64,000 bases of DNA, taken from assembly GCA_031382215.1 (NCBI GenBank), contig JANMYQ010000139.1:1-64000 (forward strand), written 5' to 3'. Positions 15,914-24,797 of the stretch are shown in pieces. The stretch comes from LGRD01 sp031382215. Lineage in GTDB: Bacteria > Pseudomonadota > Gammaproteobacteria > Burkholderiales > Burkholderiaceae_C. The first letter of the stretch is position 1, and every line of letters begins with the position of its first letter. The notes beneath the pieces are model-generated. The model did not search any database. It had not been told where the DNA came from and saw only the letters and a list, made by a program, of their open reading frames with translations. The position numbers were made by a program, and so were the translations under genes.

Positions 15914-16416
15914 ACCGCCTGGCCCGGCGGGCGCACCAGTTCGCTGAAGGCGTCGCCGCGCTGCTGCTGGCGGTGATCTTCGTCGCCTTCATCGTCCAGG
16001 TCGTCTTTCGCTACGCCTTCAACTTTCCGGTCGGGTGGACGTCCGACCTGTCGGTGGCGGCCTGGTTGTGGCTCGTGCTGTGGGGTGCCGCCTTCGTGCT
16101 GAAAGACGATGACGAGATCCGCCTGGACCTGCTGAGCAGTGCCGTCGGGCGGCGCGCGCGCATCGGCATGGGCATCGTCGGCGCCGTGGCCATCGTGGGG
16201 CTGTTCGCGATGTCGCTGCCGGCCGCGTACAGCTACGTCAGCTTCATGAAGGTGGAGCGCACTTCCTACCTGAAGATCCGCTTCGACTGGATGTTCTCGA
16301 TCTACATCGTCTTTGCCGTCGCCGTGATCGCGCGCTACCTCTGGAAGCTTTCCTTCCTGCTGCGCGGGCGCGAGCCTGAGGCCATCGACATCACCAAGGG
16401 CAGCTCGGCACTGTGA
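15910..16416 (+). CDS. TRAP transporter small membrane subunit (DctQ)
   Basis: A 168-residue DctQ subunit with four predicted membrane helices (around residues 12-34, 47-66, 84-106 and 126-146). The conserved FRYAFNFPVGWTSDLSVAAW and the charged segment FVLKDDDEIRLDLL are typical. It joins the binding protein to the large permease. It starts with GTG overlapping the TGA of the DctP gene and ends overlapping the GTG of the large subunit, so translation of all three parts is linked. Confidence 0.9.
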   Translation: MNRLARRAHQFAEGVAALLLAVIFVAFIVQVVFRYAFNFPVGWTSDLSVAAWLWLVLWGAAFVLKDDDEIRLDLLSSAVGRRARIGMGIVGAVAIVGLFAMSLPAAYSYVSFMKVERTSYLKIRFDWMFSIYIVFAVAVIARYLWKLSFLLRGREPEAIDITKGSSAL

Positions 16417-17714
16417 ACCTGACCAGCCCCTTTGCGATCGCCGTGCTGGCGATCATCGTGCTGAGCCTGCTCGGCCTGCCCATCGGGCTGGTGATGATCG
16501 GGGCTTCGGTGCTCTATCTGTACCTCAAGGGTGCCGACATGGGCATCGCCGCCGAGCAACTGCTCAACGGCACCTACGGCAGCTACCTGCTGCTGGCGAT
16601 CCCGCTGTTCATCCTGGCGGCCACCTTCATGAGCACCGGCAGCATCATGGACAGGCTGCTGCGCTTCTGCAACGCGATCGTCGGGCGCTTTCCGGGCGGG
16701 CTGGCGCAGGTCAACGTGCTGCAGAGTGTGGTCTTCGCGAGCATGTCGGGCTCGGCGCTCGCCGATGCCGCGGGCTCCGGCAAGCTCATGCAGGAGATGA
16801 TGACGCGCGACAAGAAGTACACGCCGGAGTTCGCGGCGGCACTGTCGGCCGCGTCGTCGATCATCGGGCCGATCCTGCCGCCGTCGATCCCGCTGGTGCT
16901 GTACGCGCTGGTGTCCGACGCGTCGATCGGCTACCTGTTCCTGGCCGGCGTGGTGCCGGGGCTGTTGCTGGGCGCGGTGCAGATGGGCCTGGTGTACTGG
17001 CAGGCCAAGCGGCGCCACTTCGCGGTCGAAGAGGTCGTGCCGCTGCGCGACCTGCCACGCATCACGCGCGAGGCGTTCCCGGCCCTGATGCTGCCGGTGA
17101 TCCTGCTCGGTTGCCTGTACAGCGGCGTGACCACGCCGACCGAAGCGGCTGGCGTCGCTGCCGCCTACGCCTTGCTGGTGTCGGGCCTGCTCTACCGCAG
17201 CCTGACCTGGCGCAGCATCTACGACGCGCTGGTGTCGAGCGCGCGCATCAGCATCTCGATCGGCATGCTGATCGCCGGGGCGCTGGTGTTCAATTACGTG
17301 ATCACGGTCGAGAACATCCCGGCCAGCGTCAGCGCCGTGCTCAAGGTCTACGAGCTGTCGCCACTCGTCTTTCTGCTGATGATCAACGTGATCCTGCTGC
17401 TGCTGGGCTGCTTCCTCGAAGGCTCGACCATCATCCTGGTCGTGCTGCCGGTGATGCTGCCAACCGCGCAGGCCTTGGGCATCGACCCGGTGCACTTCGG
17501 CGTGGTGGCGGTCTTCAACATCATGCTCGGGCTCATCACGCCACCGTACGGGCTGCTGCTGTTCATGATGGCCAAGATCGCCGACGTGAGCCTCACCGGG
17601 CTGGTGCGCGAAGTCATGCCTTACCTGGGCGTGATGATCTTCGCGCTGGCGGTGATCACCTTGCTGCCCGACTTCGTGCTGTTCCTGCCGCGCCTCGCGG
17701 GTTACACCGGCTGA
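16413..17714 (+). CDS. TRAP transporter large permease (DctM)
   Basis: A 433-residue DctM-type permease with about twelve membrane segments. Family marks include LYLKGADMGIAAEQLLNG, the loop SGSALADAAGSGKLMQEMM, the stretch ILPPSIPLVLYALVSDAS, and near the end FNIMLGLITPPYGLLLFMMA. It drives uptake with a sodium or proton gradient rather than ATP. GTG start, overlapping the small subunit. About 120 bp of noncoding sequence follows before the globin gene, and no clear terminator was found there. Confidence 0.93.
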   Translation: MNLTSPFAIAVLAIIVLSLLGLPIGLVMIGASVLYLYLKGADMGIAAEQLLNGTYGSYLLLAIPLFILAATFMSTGSIMDRLLRFCNAIVGRFPGGLAQVNVLQSVVFASMSGSALADAAGSGKLMQEMMTRDKKYTPEFAAALSAASSIIGPILPPSIPLVLYALVSDASIGYLFLAGVVPGLLLGAVQMGLVYWQAKRRHFAVEEVVPLRDLPRITREAFPALMLPVILLGCLYSGVTTPTEAAGVAAAYALLVSGLLYRSLTWRSIYDALVSSARISISIGMLIAGALVFNYVITVENIPASVSAVLKVYELSPLVFLLMINVILLLLGCFLEGSTIILVVLPVMLPTAQALGIDPVHFGVVAVFNIMLGLITPPYGLLLFMMAKIADVSLTGLVREVMPYLGVMIFALAVITLLPDFVLFLPRLAGYTG

Positions 17715-17832
17715 GAAGCTGGAGCGCCGGCCCGGCCGTGGAGCCGCAGCCGAGCGCACCGCGCCGGGGCGGCATCGCGCTTGCATGGCTGTGGGGGCTC
17801 CCCCACCCCATGCACCGTTCGGAGGACCTGCC

Positions 17833-18246
17833 ATGAACGACCACACGATCTCGCTGGTGAAGGAAAGCTTCGACCTGATCGAGCCCATCGCGCCGCAGGC
17901 GGCAGCGCTGTTCTACGCCAACCTGTTCGACGCCGACCCGACGCTGCAGCGCCTGTTCAAGGGCGACTTGGTGGTGCAGGGCATCAAGCTGATGCAGATG
18001 ATCTCGCTCGCCGTGAGCAAGCTGAACCAACCCGAGGTGCTGATGCCCGCGCTGCAGAACCTGGGCCGCCGCCATGCCGGCTACGGCGTGCAGGACCACC
18101 ACTACGACACCGTCGGCGCCGCGCTGCTGAAGACACTGCGCCAAGGCCTGGGCGTGGCCTACACGCCTGAAGTGGAAGAGGCTTGGACGGAGGTCTACGG
18201 CGTGCTGGCGGGCACGATGAAGGAAGCGGCTGGCGTACCCGCTTGA
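17833..18246 (+). CDS. Single-domain haemoglobin
   Basis: A 137-residue globin without a reductase domain, like the Vitreoscilla-type or flavohaemoglobin haem domain. The proximal His is in GRRHAGYGV (His 81). A Tyr in LFYANLF (Tyr 28) is at the B10 position and a Gln (about 49, VVQG) is near E7, the pair usually found in nitric-oxide-detoxifying bacterial globins. It should bind oxygen or NO in the cytoplasm. The ATG at 17833 follows GGAGGACC, a strong ribosome binding site. It stands alone between the TRAP genes and a small hypothetical. Confidence 0.88.
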   Translation: MNDHTISLVKESFDLIEPIAPQAAALFYANLFDADPTLQRLFKGDLVVQGIKLMQMISLAVSKLNQPEVLMPALQNLGRRHAGYGVQDHHYDTVGAALLKTLRQGLGVAYTPEVEEAWTEVYGVLAGTMKEAAGVPA

Positions 18247-18349
18247 CGGCCCGCGTGCACGCTCGAGGCAACAGCGCGAATTCAGGGGTCATCGCTGGCG
18301 CGGTGGCTCCGAAAGGGGGAACATGGGACAAGCCACAAGGAGACTGCCC

Positions 18350-18658
18350 ATGACCCCCGCTACCCCGCCACCCGAAGGCGAAATCAACAAGCTGATCGAC
18401 GAGCAGATCGAACTCGCCGCCACCCGGATCCCGGCGCTGGCGCCCACCGGGGTGCACCCATCGCCCGTGGATCACGAGGAGCGCCTCGCCGCGCATGCCA
18501 ACTTCGAAGACGTGCTGCTCGGCAATGCCCAGCCCACCCCCGAGATGCTGGAAGAACTCGCCGCGCTGCAAGACGCCCCCGAATTGAGCGAGGAAGAACT
18601 GGCACGCCAGGCGCTCGCCGATGGAGGGGCCGACGGCGACACGGCGACGCCGGAGTAG
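18350..18658 (+). CDS. Small acidic hypothetical protein
   Basis: A 102-residue protein, rich in Glu, Ala and Pro, with no signal peptide and no recognised domain. Predicted helices are EINKLIDEQIELAAT near the start and ELSEEELARQALADG near the end. The ATG at 18350 has a good ribosome binding site (AAGGAGA, seven bases before), which is the best evidence that it is real. The 100 bp before it hold no gene. Confidence 0.55.
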   Translation: MTPATPPPEGEINKLIDEQIELAATRIPALAPTGVHPSPVDHEERLAAHANFEDVLLGNAQPTPEMLEELAALQDAPELSEEELARQALADGGADGDTATPE

Positions 18659-18745
18659 GGTTGCCGCTGGCCGTATCCTTGCGTTCATTCGTCGCGCGGC
18701 GTCGAGTGTGGAGGTGAGGCCAATGGCGTCAAAGCGAGAGCTCGG

Positions 18746-19579
18746 ATGATGAGGGGACCAGCCATCCTGGCCCGCAGCATGAGCGTGGCGACCAAGCGTG
18801 GCAAGGACGCCACGGCTTGGCAGTACCACTCCCGAAGCGACACCCACTCAAAGATTGCCTGTTGGACGGTCCTGTTCGACTTGCTCCTCGAGTGTGATGT
18901 GCTGCGGCGAAATGCCGACGCCGGCTTGATCGGGTTTGGCATCAATCACGTGATGGTCGGCCCGATCAACAAGACGCTGGACCTTGTGCTCACGGTTGTC
19001 CCGCCAGCTCGGCCGCGCAGAGTGCGGGGCACCTTTGCGCAACTTGCCGATCGATATGCGATTCCGCTGACGGATGAAGAGCGCACAGCACTCGACGGCC
19101 TGCCGGTCGTTGAGCAAGACGCGAGTGACGACGTTTCAGAGGTGGCCGTCGCATTGGAAGCAAAGGCCTGCATGACTGAACATCTCAAGTCGATTCCGAG
19201 GCTCCACGCAGAAATCCTTGCGACCGGCTACCTCGCAAGGAAGGCGTCGCCTCGGTGCATCACGGTGTCGTACTCGATGGTGAATGCCGCCGATTCATTT
19301 GTCAGCCCCGGAGGCAAGGGAATGGTCAACCGACACACCCAGCCGGAGGACGCGCGCCGCGTGGTCCAGATGTTGGGTACTGCATTGCCGCTCGCGCGTG
19401 ACATCGAGATTGGTTTCGATGTCATTGGGGTGACCGTCGTCGAATGTCGAAACGACGGATCACCGGTCACCGTTCTGTCTCGGCCTCCGGCCCCGTCCAC
19501 TGCCGAGCACTATCACTACGAACGAATGATTCGCTCCCTGTGCGGTGAGTATCGAAGTCGATTCTCGCAACGAGCCTGA
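18746..19579 (+). CDS. Putative type II restriction endonuclease
   Basis: A 277-residue protein that ends two bases from the end of a convergent C5-cytosine methyltransferase, the classical layout of a type II restriction-modification pair. The segment VAVALEAKACMTEHLKSIPR contains an E-x-K core (Glu 138, Lys 140), with an acidic residue in KTLDLVL (Asp 79) upstream, which fits a PD-(D/E)xK nuclease. The downstream part (TVSYSMVNAADSFVSPGG) does not match any enzyme I recognise. GC content is visibly lower than in the surroundings, as expected of a transferred element. Recognition sequence unknown. Two adjacent ATGs (18746, 18749) could start it. Confidence 0.6.
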   Translation: MMRGPAILARSMSVATKRGKDATAWQYHSRSDTHSKIACWTVLFDLLLECDVLRRNADAGLIGFGINHVMVGPINKTLDLVLTVVPPARPRRVRGTFAQLADRYAIPLTDEERTALDGLPVVEQDASDDVSEVAVALEAKACMTEHLKSIPRLHAEILATGYLARKASPRCITVSYSMVNAADSFVSPGGKGMVNRHTQPEDARRVVQMLGTALPLARDIEIGFDVIGVTVVECRNDGSPVTVLSRPPAPSTAEHYHYERMIRSLCGEYRSRFSQRA

Positions 19580-19581
19580 GG

Positions 19582-20763
19582 CTACGCGGCGAGCAGGCTC
19601 AGCTGATCTGCGAGCCCTGCGGAAGCCGCGGCACTCATGCGGCTCGCGTGCAACTCGACTGCCTCGATGAAGCCAGGCTCGAAGCGCAGCTTCGCTTGGC
19701 GTGTGCGACCCAAGAATCCCAACGTGGCCTTGAGCGACAAGGCCATCTGCCCCTCGCGGTCGGACAAGAAATCAACCAACGAAGGTGGCCGAATCCCCAG
19801 CGGGTCGGTGCCGATCCGAACCGCAAAACGACGCTGGCCATCGAATCTGGCGGCCTTTGGAGCCTTGCCTGCCACCGGAAACTCCGCATCCCGCAAGGTG
19901 TCGTAAGCCCCGGCCTCGTTGAGACGCCCACCGATCCATTCGGCGACGGGTACGCTGACCGCGCTTCCCACCAGGCCCCATCTTGCACTCGGCTTTACGA
20001 CGGTCTCGGCAGGCTTTGTCCAGTCGGCCTCAAAGCCCTGCATTCGCTCGACGTCTCGCAGGCCTGGCTTGATCAAGCTTCCGTCGGGCATCAAGATGGC
20101 AGGGGGCGACGGGATGCCGATCGTGCTGCCGTTCTTCAAAGTCGGAACCGAGTCCACGGCCCAGCCCAATCCGCCCCGACCTTCGGTCCAATAGAACCCG
20201 TGGGCAAGTTCACCCATCGCAGACTTCGGGCGCGCAAGGACCTTGTCTTCGGCGAGAAGCACGGCCGCTGGGTCGACTTCCAGCGACGCAACGAGAAAGA
20301 CACGCTCCCTGCGCTGAGGCAATCCGAAACCGAAGGAATCGACGACGCGGTAAGCCCAGCGATAACCACGCCGCTCGAATTCGTCAACGATGGCACGCAT
20401 CGACTTGCCGCCGTCGAGCTGGAGCATGAACGGCACGTTCTCGACGACGACCGTTGGCACGCGGCGCCGAGACAGCAACCGAAACACCTCTTCGATCAAT
20501 CCTGAACGCTCGCCATCGAGCCCAGCAGTGCGACCCGCCTGACTCAAGTCCTGGCATGGAAAACCAGCGCAAATCAAGTCGACCGAGGCCGGCAGAGAAC
20601 GCAGTTGCTTGATGTCTTCTCTGTACTCGGCAGCGGGGAACCGTGCCTCCAGAACCGCCCTTGCGGCGGGCAGCACGTCACACACCAACTCGGTCGAATG
20701 GCCAGCGCGATGCATGCCCAACTCGAAGCCGCCAATGCCCGCAAAAAGTCCCGCGACGCGCAT
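19582..20763 (-). CDS. C5-cytosine DNA methyltransferase
   Basis: A 393-residue DNA (cytosine-5) methyltransferase. The ordered motifs are present: I (GLFAGIGGFELG, residues 5-16), IV with the catalytic Cys (AGFPCQDLSQAG, Cys 70), VI (VVVENVP, Glu 108), VIII (GLPQRRERVFLVAS) and, after the target-recognition region, X (GLVGSAVSVPVAEWIG). The protein extends about 100 residues past motif X. It should protect the host genome from the nuclease encoded by the convergent neighbour. No C-protein gene is visible. The start at 20763 places motif I at the N-terminus; the AT-rich bases just upstream differ from the surrounding sequence. Confidence 0.92.
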   Translation of the reverse strand: MRVAGLFAGIGGFELGMHRAGHSTELVCDVLPAARAVLEARFPAAEYREDIKQLRSLPASVDLICAGFPCQDLSQAGRTAGLDGERSGLIEEVFRLLSRRRVPTVVVENVPFMLQLDGGKSMRAIVDEFERRGYRWAYRVVDSFGFGLPQRRERVFLVASLEVDPAAVLLAEDKVLARPKSAMGELAHGFYWTEGRGGLGWAVDSVPTLKNGSTIGIPSPPAILMPDGSLIKPGLRDVERMQGFEADWTKPAETVVKPSARWGLVGSAVSVPVAEWIGGRLNEAGAYDTLRDAEFPVAGKAPKAARFDGQRRFAVRIGTDPLGIRPPSLVDFLSDREGQMALSLKATLGFLGRTRQAKLRFEPGFIEAVELHASRMSAAASAGLADQLSLLAA

Positions 20764-20848
20764 ATGTATATTCGTACAGTGTCGCGGAATGATAGCTGAG
20801 CGCGACCCGAACCTGCAAGAGCGACGGATGTTCAGCCTTGCATGCCCC

Positions 20849-22594
20849 TCATGGCTCAGGAATTTGTCCCGCCGGCACGTACCCGCGCGGAATCGCCCCC
20901 AGCAGCCGCCGCGTGTACTCCTGCTGCGGCGCATCCAGGATCTGCTCGACGCCGGCCTGCTCGACCACCTCGCCGTCCTTCATCACCATCACCTCGTCGG
21001 CCATGAAGCGCACCACGGCCAGGTCGTGGCTGATGAAGACGTAGGCCAGGCCGAGTTCGTCCTGCAGGTCCTTCAGCAGGTTCAGCACCTGCGCCTGCAC
21101 ACTCACGTCGAGCGCGCTCACGGCTTCGTCGAGCACCAGCACCTCGGGGTCCAAGGTCAGGCAGCGCGCGATCGCCACGCGCTGGCGCTGGCCGCCGGAA
21201 AATTCGTGCGGGTACTTGTGCATCGCTGCATCGTCCAGGCCGACCTTGGCGAGCAGCGCACGGGCGCGTGCTTCGCGGTCGGCGGCGTCCTTGCCGATGG
21301 CGTGGATCGTCATCGGCTCGACCAGCGTCTGGCCGACCGTGAAGCGCGGGTTCAGCGACGCGTACGGGTTCTGAAACACCACCTGGATGCGCCGGCGCAT
21401 TGCCAGCAGTTCGCCGCGCGACACGGCCAGCAGGTCTCGCCCGTCGAACATCACCCGCCCGCCGACCGGGCCACCGCTCGGTTCGTGCAGGCGCAGCAGG
21501 GTCAGCCCCATCGTGGTCTTGCCGGAGCCGGATTCGCCGACCACGCCCAGGGTGTGGCCGCGCTTCAGCTTGAAGGTGGCGCCCTCGCCCTTGGGCCCGC
21601 CCACCGCTTTGAACTCGCGCCGGCCGAACACACCGGTGCGGATCCAGAAGCTCTTGGTCAGCCCACTGGCTTCGATGATCACCGGCGCGTTCGGGTCCTT
21701 GGGTTTGCCGGTCGCCGTGGCGTCGCGCCCCGAGATGTGGTCGTCGATCACGCGCAGCCGCGGCGTGCGCTGCGCCAAGGTCGGCCGGCAGGCCAGCAGC
21801 GCCTGCGTGTAGGCGTCTTGCTGGCTCGCGAAGATGCGCGCCACGGGGCCCTGTTCGCGCACCGTGCCCTGGCGCAACACCACCACGTGGTCGGCAATCT
21901 CGCCGACCACGCCGAGGTCGTGGCTGATGAACAGCATGCTCATGCGGTGCTTCTGCTTCAGCCCGGCGAGCAGCTCCAGGATCTGGCGCTGGATCGTCAC
22001 GTCGAGCGCGGTGGTCGGCTCGTCGGCGATCAGCAGCTTCGGCTCGCAGGCCAGCGCCATCGCGATCATCACGCGCTGCTGCTGGCCGCCCGACAGCTCG
22101 TGCGGGTACGCGCTCAAGCGCCGCTTCGGCTCGGGCATGCCGACCTCGTTCAGCAGCGCTTCGGCGCGCTCCCAGGCCTGGCGCTTGCTGAGGCCAAGGT
22201 GCTTGATCAGCGGTTCGCAGAGCTGCTGGCCGACCGTGAACACCGGGTTCAGCGAGGTCATCGGGTCCTGGAACACGCAGGCGATGTCCTTGCCGCGCAG
22301 CTTCTGCAGTTCGGGCAAGGTGGCGGCCAGCATGTCGCGGCCCTGGAATCTGATGTGGCCCTGGCGCTCGGCGTTGTCGGGCAGCAGGTTCAGGATCGAC
22401 ATCGCCGTGACGCTCTTGCCAGAGCCCGATTCGCCGACCAGCGCGACGGTGCCGTTCTCGGGCACGTCGAAGCTGACGCCCAGGCTCTGTTCACCCGTGC
22501 CTCGGCCGACCGCCTCGACGCGTTGCATCACGCCGTCGGTCGTGCCGATGCGGAACGACACGCGCAGGTCCTTGATCGACAGCAGCGCGCTCAT
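20849..22594 (-). CDS. Peptide ABC transporter, fused double ATPase
   Basis: A 581-residue protein with two complete ATP-binding domains (DppD-DppF or YejF type). First domain: GESGSGKSV, LSGGQQQRV, LLIADEPTTALDV. Second domain: GESGSGKTT, FSGGQRQRV, VLVLDEAVSALDV, each with a switch His (FISHDL). The second Walker B ends DEA where DEP is usual, a change often seen in this class. A linker of about 50 residues (SGRDATATGKPKDPN) joins them. It powers import of peptides or similar solutes through the two permeases encoded upstream on the same strand, with overlapping start and stop codons. The binding-protein genes lie on the opposite strand. Confidence 0.93.
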   Translation of the reverse strand: MSALLSIKDLRVSFRIGTTDGVMQRVEAVGRGTGEQSLGVSFDVPENGTVALVGESGSGKSVTAMSILNLLPDNAERQGHIRFQGRDMLAATLPELQKLRGKDIACVFQDPMTSLNPVFTVGQQLCEPLIKHLGLSKRQAWERAEALLNEVGMPEPKRRLSAYPHELSGGQQQRVMIAMALACEPKLLIADEPTTALDVTIQRQILELLAGLKQKHRMSMLFISHDLGVVGEIADHVVVLRQGTVREQGPVARIFASQQDAYTQALLACRPTLAQRTPRLRVIDDHISGRDATATGKPKDPNAPVIIEASGLTKSFWIRTGVFGRREFKAVGGPKGEGATFKLKRGHTLGVVGESGSGKTTMGLTLLRLHEPSGGPVGGRVMFDGRDLLAVSRGELLAMRRRIQVVFQNPYASLNPRFTVGQTLVEPMTIHAIGKDAADREARARALLAKVGLDDAAMHKYPHEFSGGQRQRVAIARCLTLDPEVLVLDEAVSALDVSVQAQVLNLLKDLQDELGLAYVFISHDLAVVRFMADEVMVMKDGEVVEQAGVEQILDAPQQEYTRRLLGAIPRGYVPAGQIPEP

Positions 22595-23661
22595 TCCAGG
22601 CCCCTCAGCTTCGGATCGAGCGCATCACGCAGCGCGTCGGTGAAGAGCGAGAACGCGGTCACGAACACCGCCATGAACAGCGTTGCCGCGGCGAGCTGCC
22701 ACCAGTGGCCCAGGATCAGCTCGCTCTGCGCTTCGGCCAGCATCGTGCCCCAGCTCACCTGGTCCACCGCCACGCCCAGGCCCAGGTAGCTCAGGATCAC
22801 CTCGGCCTTGATGAAGCCCACCACGTGGATCGACAACTGCACCAGCGCCACGTGGCTCACGTTCGGCAGGATGTGCCGGAACATGCGCGAGAAGGTGCTG
22901 GCGCCGATCGCCTCGGCCGCGCGCACGTACTCGCGCACGCTGTGCTTGATGAACTCGGCGCGCACCAGCCGGTAGATGCCGGTCCAGCCCGTCAGCCCGA
23001 GGATGATGACGATGCTCCAGATGCCCTTGGGGATGATCGAATCGGCCCGGTTCAGCACCGCCGCGAAGGTGAAGATCAGCAGGATGCCGGGGATCGACGT
23101 GAACACGTTGTAGACCCACTCCAGCAGGTCGCCCGCCTTGCCGCCGAAGAAGCCGCCGATGGCGCCCAGCACCGTGCCGATCAAGGTGGCCACCACGGCG
23201 GCGAGCACGCCCACCATGATCGAGATCTCGGCGCCCTTGATCGCCTTGGCCAGCACGTCGCGGCCGAGCCGGTCTCCGCCGAAGGGCAGCGTCTCGCGCT
23301 TGACCGTGTCGACGGTCTTGTAGGTGGCGGCGCGTTCGTCCCACTCCTTGTAGCGGGGCGCAAGCGGGTCGACGTCGGAGATGTCGACGTTCGGGCCCTT
23401 GGGTGCTGCGATGGCCGTGCTCTCGGTCTTGGCGGCCGGGCCCAGCAAGGTCGGCGGCGCGTTCGGCACGCCGACCTCGCGCTGCCACTGGCCGGCCACC
23501 AGGCCCAGCCCGGCGGCAACGATCAGCACCAGGAACGCGCCGACGATGCCGAGCGACACCATGCCGACCTTGTCGGATTTGAAACGCTTCCACGCCGCGC
23601 CCCAGACGCCGCCGGACGAAGGCGCCCGAACGCTCACGATCGAAGGAAGCACCGCGCTCAT
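22591..23661 (-). CDS. Peptide ABC transporter permease (DppC/YejE type)
   Basis: A 356-residue inner-membrane permease. An N-terminal cytoplasmic part precedes a first helix (about residues 33-55), a long periplasmic region with the ETLPFGGDRLGRDVLAKAI segment that marks this family, and five more helices. The coupling loop EYVRAAEAIGASTFSRMFRH, with EAA-type sequence, docks on the ATPase. The ATG overlaps the next permease's stop and its own stop overlaps the ATPase start, so the three genes are translationally coupled. The extended periplasmic insertion before the family motif is characteristic of the YejE branch. Confidence 0.92.
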   Translation of the reverse strand: MSAVLPSIVSVRAPSSGGVWGAAWKRFKSDKVGMVSLGIVGAFLVLIVAAGLGLVAGQWQREVGVPNAPPTLLGPAAKTESTAIAAPKGPNVDISDVDPLAPRYKEWDERAATYKTVDTVKRETLPFGGDRLGRDVLAKAIKGAEISIMVGVLAAVVATLIGTVLGAIGGFFGGKAGDLLEWVYNVFTSIPGILLIFTFAAVLNRADSIIPKGIWSIVIILGLTGWTGIYRLVRAEFIKHSVREYVRAAEAIGASTFSRMFRHILPNVSHVALVQLSIHVVGFIKAEVILSYLGLGVAVDQVSWGTMLAEAQSELILGHWWQLAAATLFMAVFVTAFSLFTDALRDALDPKLRGLE

Positions 23662-24596
23662 TTCAACACCACCCGCGGATCGGCCATCTTGTAGAGCACG
23701 TCGGTCGCGAGGTTGACGAACATCGTGATCACCGCGATGTAGATCGTCACCGCCTGGATGACCGGGTAGTCGCTCCGGTTCACCGCCAGCAGCACCTCAC
23801 GCCCCAGCCCCGGGATGGAGAAAAACGTCTCGATCAGGAACGAGCCGACGAAGATGCCCGGCAACGCCACCGCCACGTTGGTCAGGATCGGGATCAGCGC
23901 ATTGCGCAGCACGTGCTTCATCAGGATGGTCTGCTCGGTCAGGCCTTTGGCGCGTGCGGTGCGCACGTAGTCTTGCCCGATCTCGTCGAGGAAGAAAGTG
24001 CGGTACAGCCGCATCTGCGGCGCCAGCCCCACCAGCACCGCCAGCAGCACCGGCAGCGGCGTGTAGACGGCCAGGTTGGTCCACACGCTGTCGCTCCAGC
24101 CTTGCACCGGGAACCAGCCGAGCTGGAACGCGAAGACGTACTGGCCGACGATCACGTAGACCAGGAACGAGATCGACAGCGCCACCGTGCTGATCACCAT
24201 GATGCTGCGGTCGGTGAGCGAGCCGCGCACATAGGCCACGGCCATCGCGAAGGGAATGGCCAGCAGCACGTCGAGCAGCAGGATCGGCACCATCACCGTG
24301 AGCGTGGCCGGCAGGCGGGTCATGAACAGGTTGGCCACCGACTCGTTGGTCGCCCAGCTTTTGCCCCACTCGAAGGTGACGATCTGCTTGAAGAAGATCG
24401 CCAGCTGTTCCCAGACCGGCAGGTTCAGCCCCAACTGGTCACGGATCACCTGGATCTGCTCGGGCGTGGCGTTGAGCCCGCCCAGAATTTCAGCCGGGTC
24501 GCCGCCAAAGTACTTGAACAGGAAGAACACCAGCAGCACCACCCCGATCAGCGTCGGGATCATTTGCCACAAGCGACGGATCAGGTAGGCGGCCAT
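23658..24596 (-). CDS. Peptide ABC transporter permease (DppB/YejB type)
   Basis: A 312-residue permease with six helices. The opening MAAYLIRRLWQMIPTLIGVV is the usual first membrane segment of the DppB family, and the coupling loop is DYVRTARAKGLTEQTILMKH. It pairs with the DppC-type subunit to form the channel. The ATG at 24596 is chosen because it gives the normal family start; longer in-frame extensions upstream are Pro-rich and unlikely. It heads an operon of permease, permease and fused ATPase and is divergent from the binding-protein genes across about 200 bp. Confidence 0.93.
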   Translation of the reverse strand: MAAYLIRRLWQMIPTLIGVVLLVFFLFKYFGGDPAEILGGLNATPEQIQVIRDQLGLNLPVWEQLAIFFKQIVTFEWGKSWATNESVANLFMTRLPATLTVMVPILLLDVLLAIPFAMAVAYVRGSLTDRSIMVISTVALSISFLVYVIVGQYVFAFQLGWFPVQGWSDSVWTNLAVYTPLPVLLAVLVGLAPQMRLYRTFFLDEIGQDYVRTARAKGLTEQTILMKHVLRNALIPILTNVAVALPGIFVGSFLIETFFSIPGLGREVLLAVNRSDYPVIQAVTIYIAVITMFVNLATDVLYKMADPRVVLK

Positions 24597-24797
24597 GGGT
24601 CGTGGGAGTGGGCTCGGCGGGGTGGCGTGCGGCGTCGGGAACGTCGCGAGTCTAAGGGGCCACCCTCGCCGGCCGGCACCGCGTTTGCCCTGCACGGCAG
24701 TAGGTCAATCGGTGTTGCAGCGCCGTCGCCAGACCCTAGACTTCCGGGGCTGTGGCGTCGGCTGCGGCCCGTGCGGTTCCGTCGAGGAGTGAATGTG

